Under the pieces are notes generated by a model that made no database searches, was not told where the DNA came from, and worked only from the letters and a program-made list of their open reading frames with translations. DNA of 64,000 bases from Aquisalimonas lutea. Its GTDB lineage: Bacteria; Pseudomonadota; Gammaproteobacteria; Nitrococcales; Aquisalimonadaceae. The DNA is taken from contig NZ_JAUFPK010000005.1 of assembly GCF_030409225.1 (NCBI RefSeq), forward strand, positions 461,513 through 525,512, given 5' to 3'. A program made the translations under genes and the position numbers. This document shows, piece by piece, positions 63,208 through 64,000 of this stretch. How positions within the stretch are numbered: the stretch's first letter is position 1; each line of letters opens with the position of its first letter.

Positions 63208-63522
63208 TCAGCACGGAGGCTCGTCGCGCCCGGCAAGCAGACGCCAGGCCTCGGCCGACCCCTGGAGCAGTCCCAGCCCGTGGCGGGACGGGGGCGGGCA
63301 CGGGTCCGCCAGTGCCCGGCCGGCAACGTCGGCGGATGCCGGCGTGAAGTAGACCACCACGTCGCAGTGAAGCTGCCCCTCGGAGACGTGCCGCACGAAC
63401 AGCCCCATGTCCCCGGGCTCGCCGCGCCGGCCGAACGCCGCGGCGAAGGCGCGCTCGATGCGGTCCAGCTCGATCCCCGCGGTAAGGGCGTCGCCGAGGT
63501 TCACGCAGTACCATTGGCTCAT
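63208..63522 (-). CDS. Small hypothetical protein coupled to the P-type ATPase
   Basis: A 104-residue protein of a family I do not recognise. It begins MSQWYCVNLGDALTAGIELD and has LHCDVVVYFTPASADVAGRA and a Pro/Arg-rich stretch ending RDEPPC. It lacks membrane segments. Its ATG overlaps the P-type ATPase stop by four bases (ATGA), so it is cotranslated, perhaps a regulator or metal-binding helper. Its Cys residues (Cys6, one mid-protein, the final Cys) do not form a motif. Confidence 0.6.
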   Translation of the reverse strand: MSQWYCVNLGDALTAGIELDRIERAFAAAFGRRGEPGDMGLFVRHVSEGQLHCDVVVYFTPASADVAGRALADPCPPPSRHGLGLLQGSAEAWRLLAGRDEPPC

Positions 63523-64000
63523 GCCGGATCTCCCAGCCGCGCGCTGGTCTCCGCGTCAGGATAGACGTGCTGCCGGTGCTCGTCCCGCGCCGATGCGCGG
63601 TGACGATCCCCCAGCGCGAGCCGCGCCGTGTTGGCGAGCACGCACAGCGTGCTGATGCCCATGGCGGCGGCCGCGACCGCCGGGTGAACGAAGCCGAGCA
63701 CCGCCGTCGGCAGCGCCAGGAGGTTGTAGCTCATCGCCCAGGCCAGGTTCTGGATCATGCCCCGGCGCGCCACCCGGGCCAGCCGTAGGGCTTCGGTAAC
63801 CTTGTGGACGCCGCCGGGCAGGAGTGCCGCGGCCGCGGCCCGGGCGGTGGCATCGGCGTCGCCGACGGCCAGCCCCAGCTCGGCGGCGGCCAGCGCCGGC
63901 CCGTCGTTCTGGCCGTCGCCGACGAATGCGGTCCGCTGACTCGCCTGCATGGTGCGGATGATGGCGAGCTTGTCCTCGGGCGTTTGCCCGTGGGTCACAT
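63519..64000 (-). CDS. Copper-type P-type ATPase, C-terminal part (5' end outside window)
   Basis: The last 160 residues of a heavy-metal P1B ATPase; the start is beyond base 64000. FVGDGQNDGPALAAAELGLA is the hinge motif of the P domain (Gln replaces the usual Ile or Val). The last two membrane helices contain IQNLAWAMSYNLLALPTAVL and MGISTLCVLANTARLALG; the YN and M-x-x-S-T features fit the Cu(I)-transporting group. The C-terminal tail is polar with several His. It probably exports copper or supplies it to cbb3 oxidase. Confidence 0.88.
   Translation of the reverse strand, partial: VTHGQTPEDKLAIIRTMQASQRTAFVGDGQNDGPALAAAELGLAVGDADATARAAAAALLPGGVHKVTEALRLARVARRGMIQNLAWAMSYNLLALPTAVLGFVHPAVAAAAMGISTLCVLANTARLALGDRHRASARDEHRQHVYPDAETSARLGDPA

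Overview
The window is gene-dense, very GC-rich chromosomal DNA that looks like a halophilic or halotolerant gammaproteobacterium, most plausibly from the Ectothiorhodospiraceae/Chromatiales side. The evidence is the set of proteins typical of Gammaproteobacteria (Hda beside a DUF2066 protein and purMN, fused RlmKL, Hsp15, RfaH, MetG with a C-terminal tRNA-binding domain), the acidic proteins, and the mixture of PHA synthase, TRAP transport and small cytochromes c. This placement is inference from gene content. I see no rRNA, tRNA, CRISPR array, phage or transposase gene.

Layout. 1-8.1 kb: the end of a DUF1631 protein, acetoacetyl-CoA synthetase, an FMN-dependent 2-hydroxyacid oxidase, a divergent MarR regulator with an EmrB-like exporter and a universal stress protein, and a PanE-like reductase. 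8.1-11.5 kb: a TRAP transporter (dctM and dctQ on the minus strand, dctP divergent) with a palindromic operator in the shared promoter region. 11.5-16.4 kb: a redoxin, then an EamA permease / RuBisCO-like protein / cupin operon, a degenerate GGDEF protein and a small membrane protein. 16.4-19.2 kb: a phosphoribulokinase-like kinase, RraA, a remnant of a CBS-domain gene, Hsp15 and RfaH. 19.1-34.7 kb: housekeeping genes (metG, rlmKL, dcd, purN, purM, hda, wrbA, yihY, acylphosphatase, two small cytochromes c) and an active-looking diguanylate cyclase.

34.7-54.6 kb is a molybdenum/formate region. It holds a sigma-54 activator with a pseudo-receiver, mobA overlapping a STAND-like TPR protein, yqeC, a BNR-repeat protein divergent from a JAMM protease and a MoaD/ThiS-like protein, moeA, a DUF6494 protein and an HTH-periplasmic-binding-type regulator. 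A perfect -24/-12 (sigma-54) promoter precedes the formate dehydrogenase operon: DUF3305, DUF3306, polyferredoxin, TorD-like chaperone, TAT mini-protein, FdhA, FdhB, a small lipoprotein and FdhC. A DUF6505 gene follows. MobA and MoeA supply the bis-MGD cofactor, the chaperone and polyferredoxin assist maturation, and the FdhABC complex passes electrons from periplasmic formate to quinone.

54.7-64 kb: PHA synthase, a universal stress protein, a metal-efflux permease with Cys-Cys tandem repeats, a Cys/Met-metabolism PLP enzyme, a Yip1-like membrane protein divergent from a MarR regulator over a 19-bp palindrome, metE with a MetR-type box, and the 3' end of a copper-type P-type ATPase gene.

The most unusual non-coding structure is a pair of foldback elements (2903-3130 and 12206-12445). 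They share an almost identical multi-hairpin core but have different, perfectly self-complementary outer arms. A second short repeat (consensus AGTGTCCTGTAACCC) brackets a small gene as an inverted pair and recurs at gene ends.
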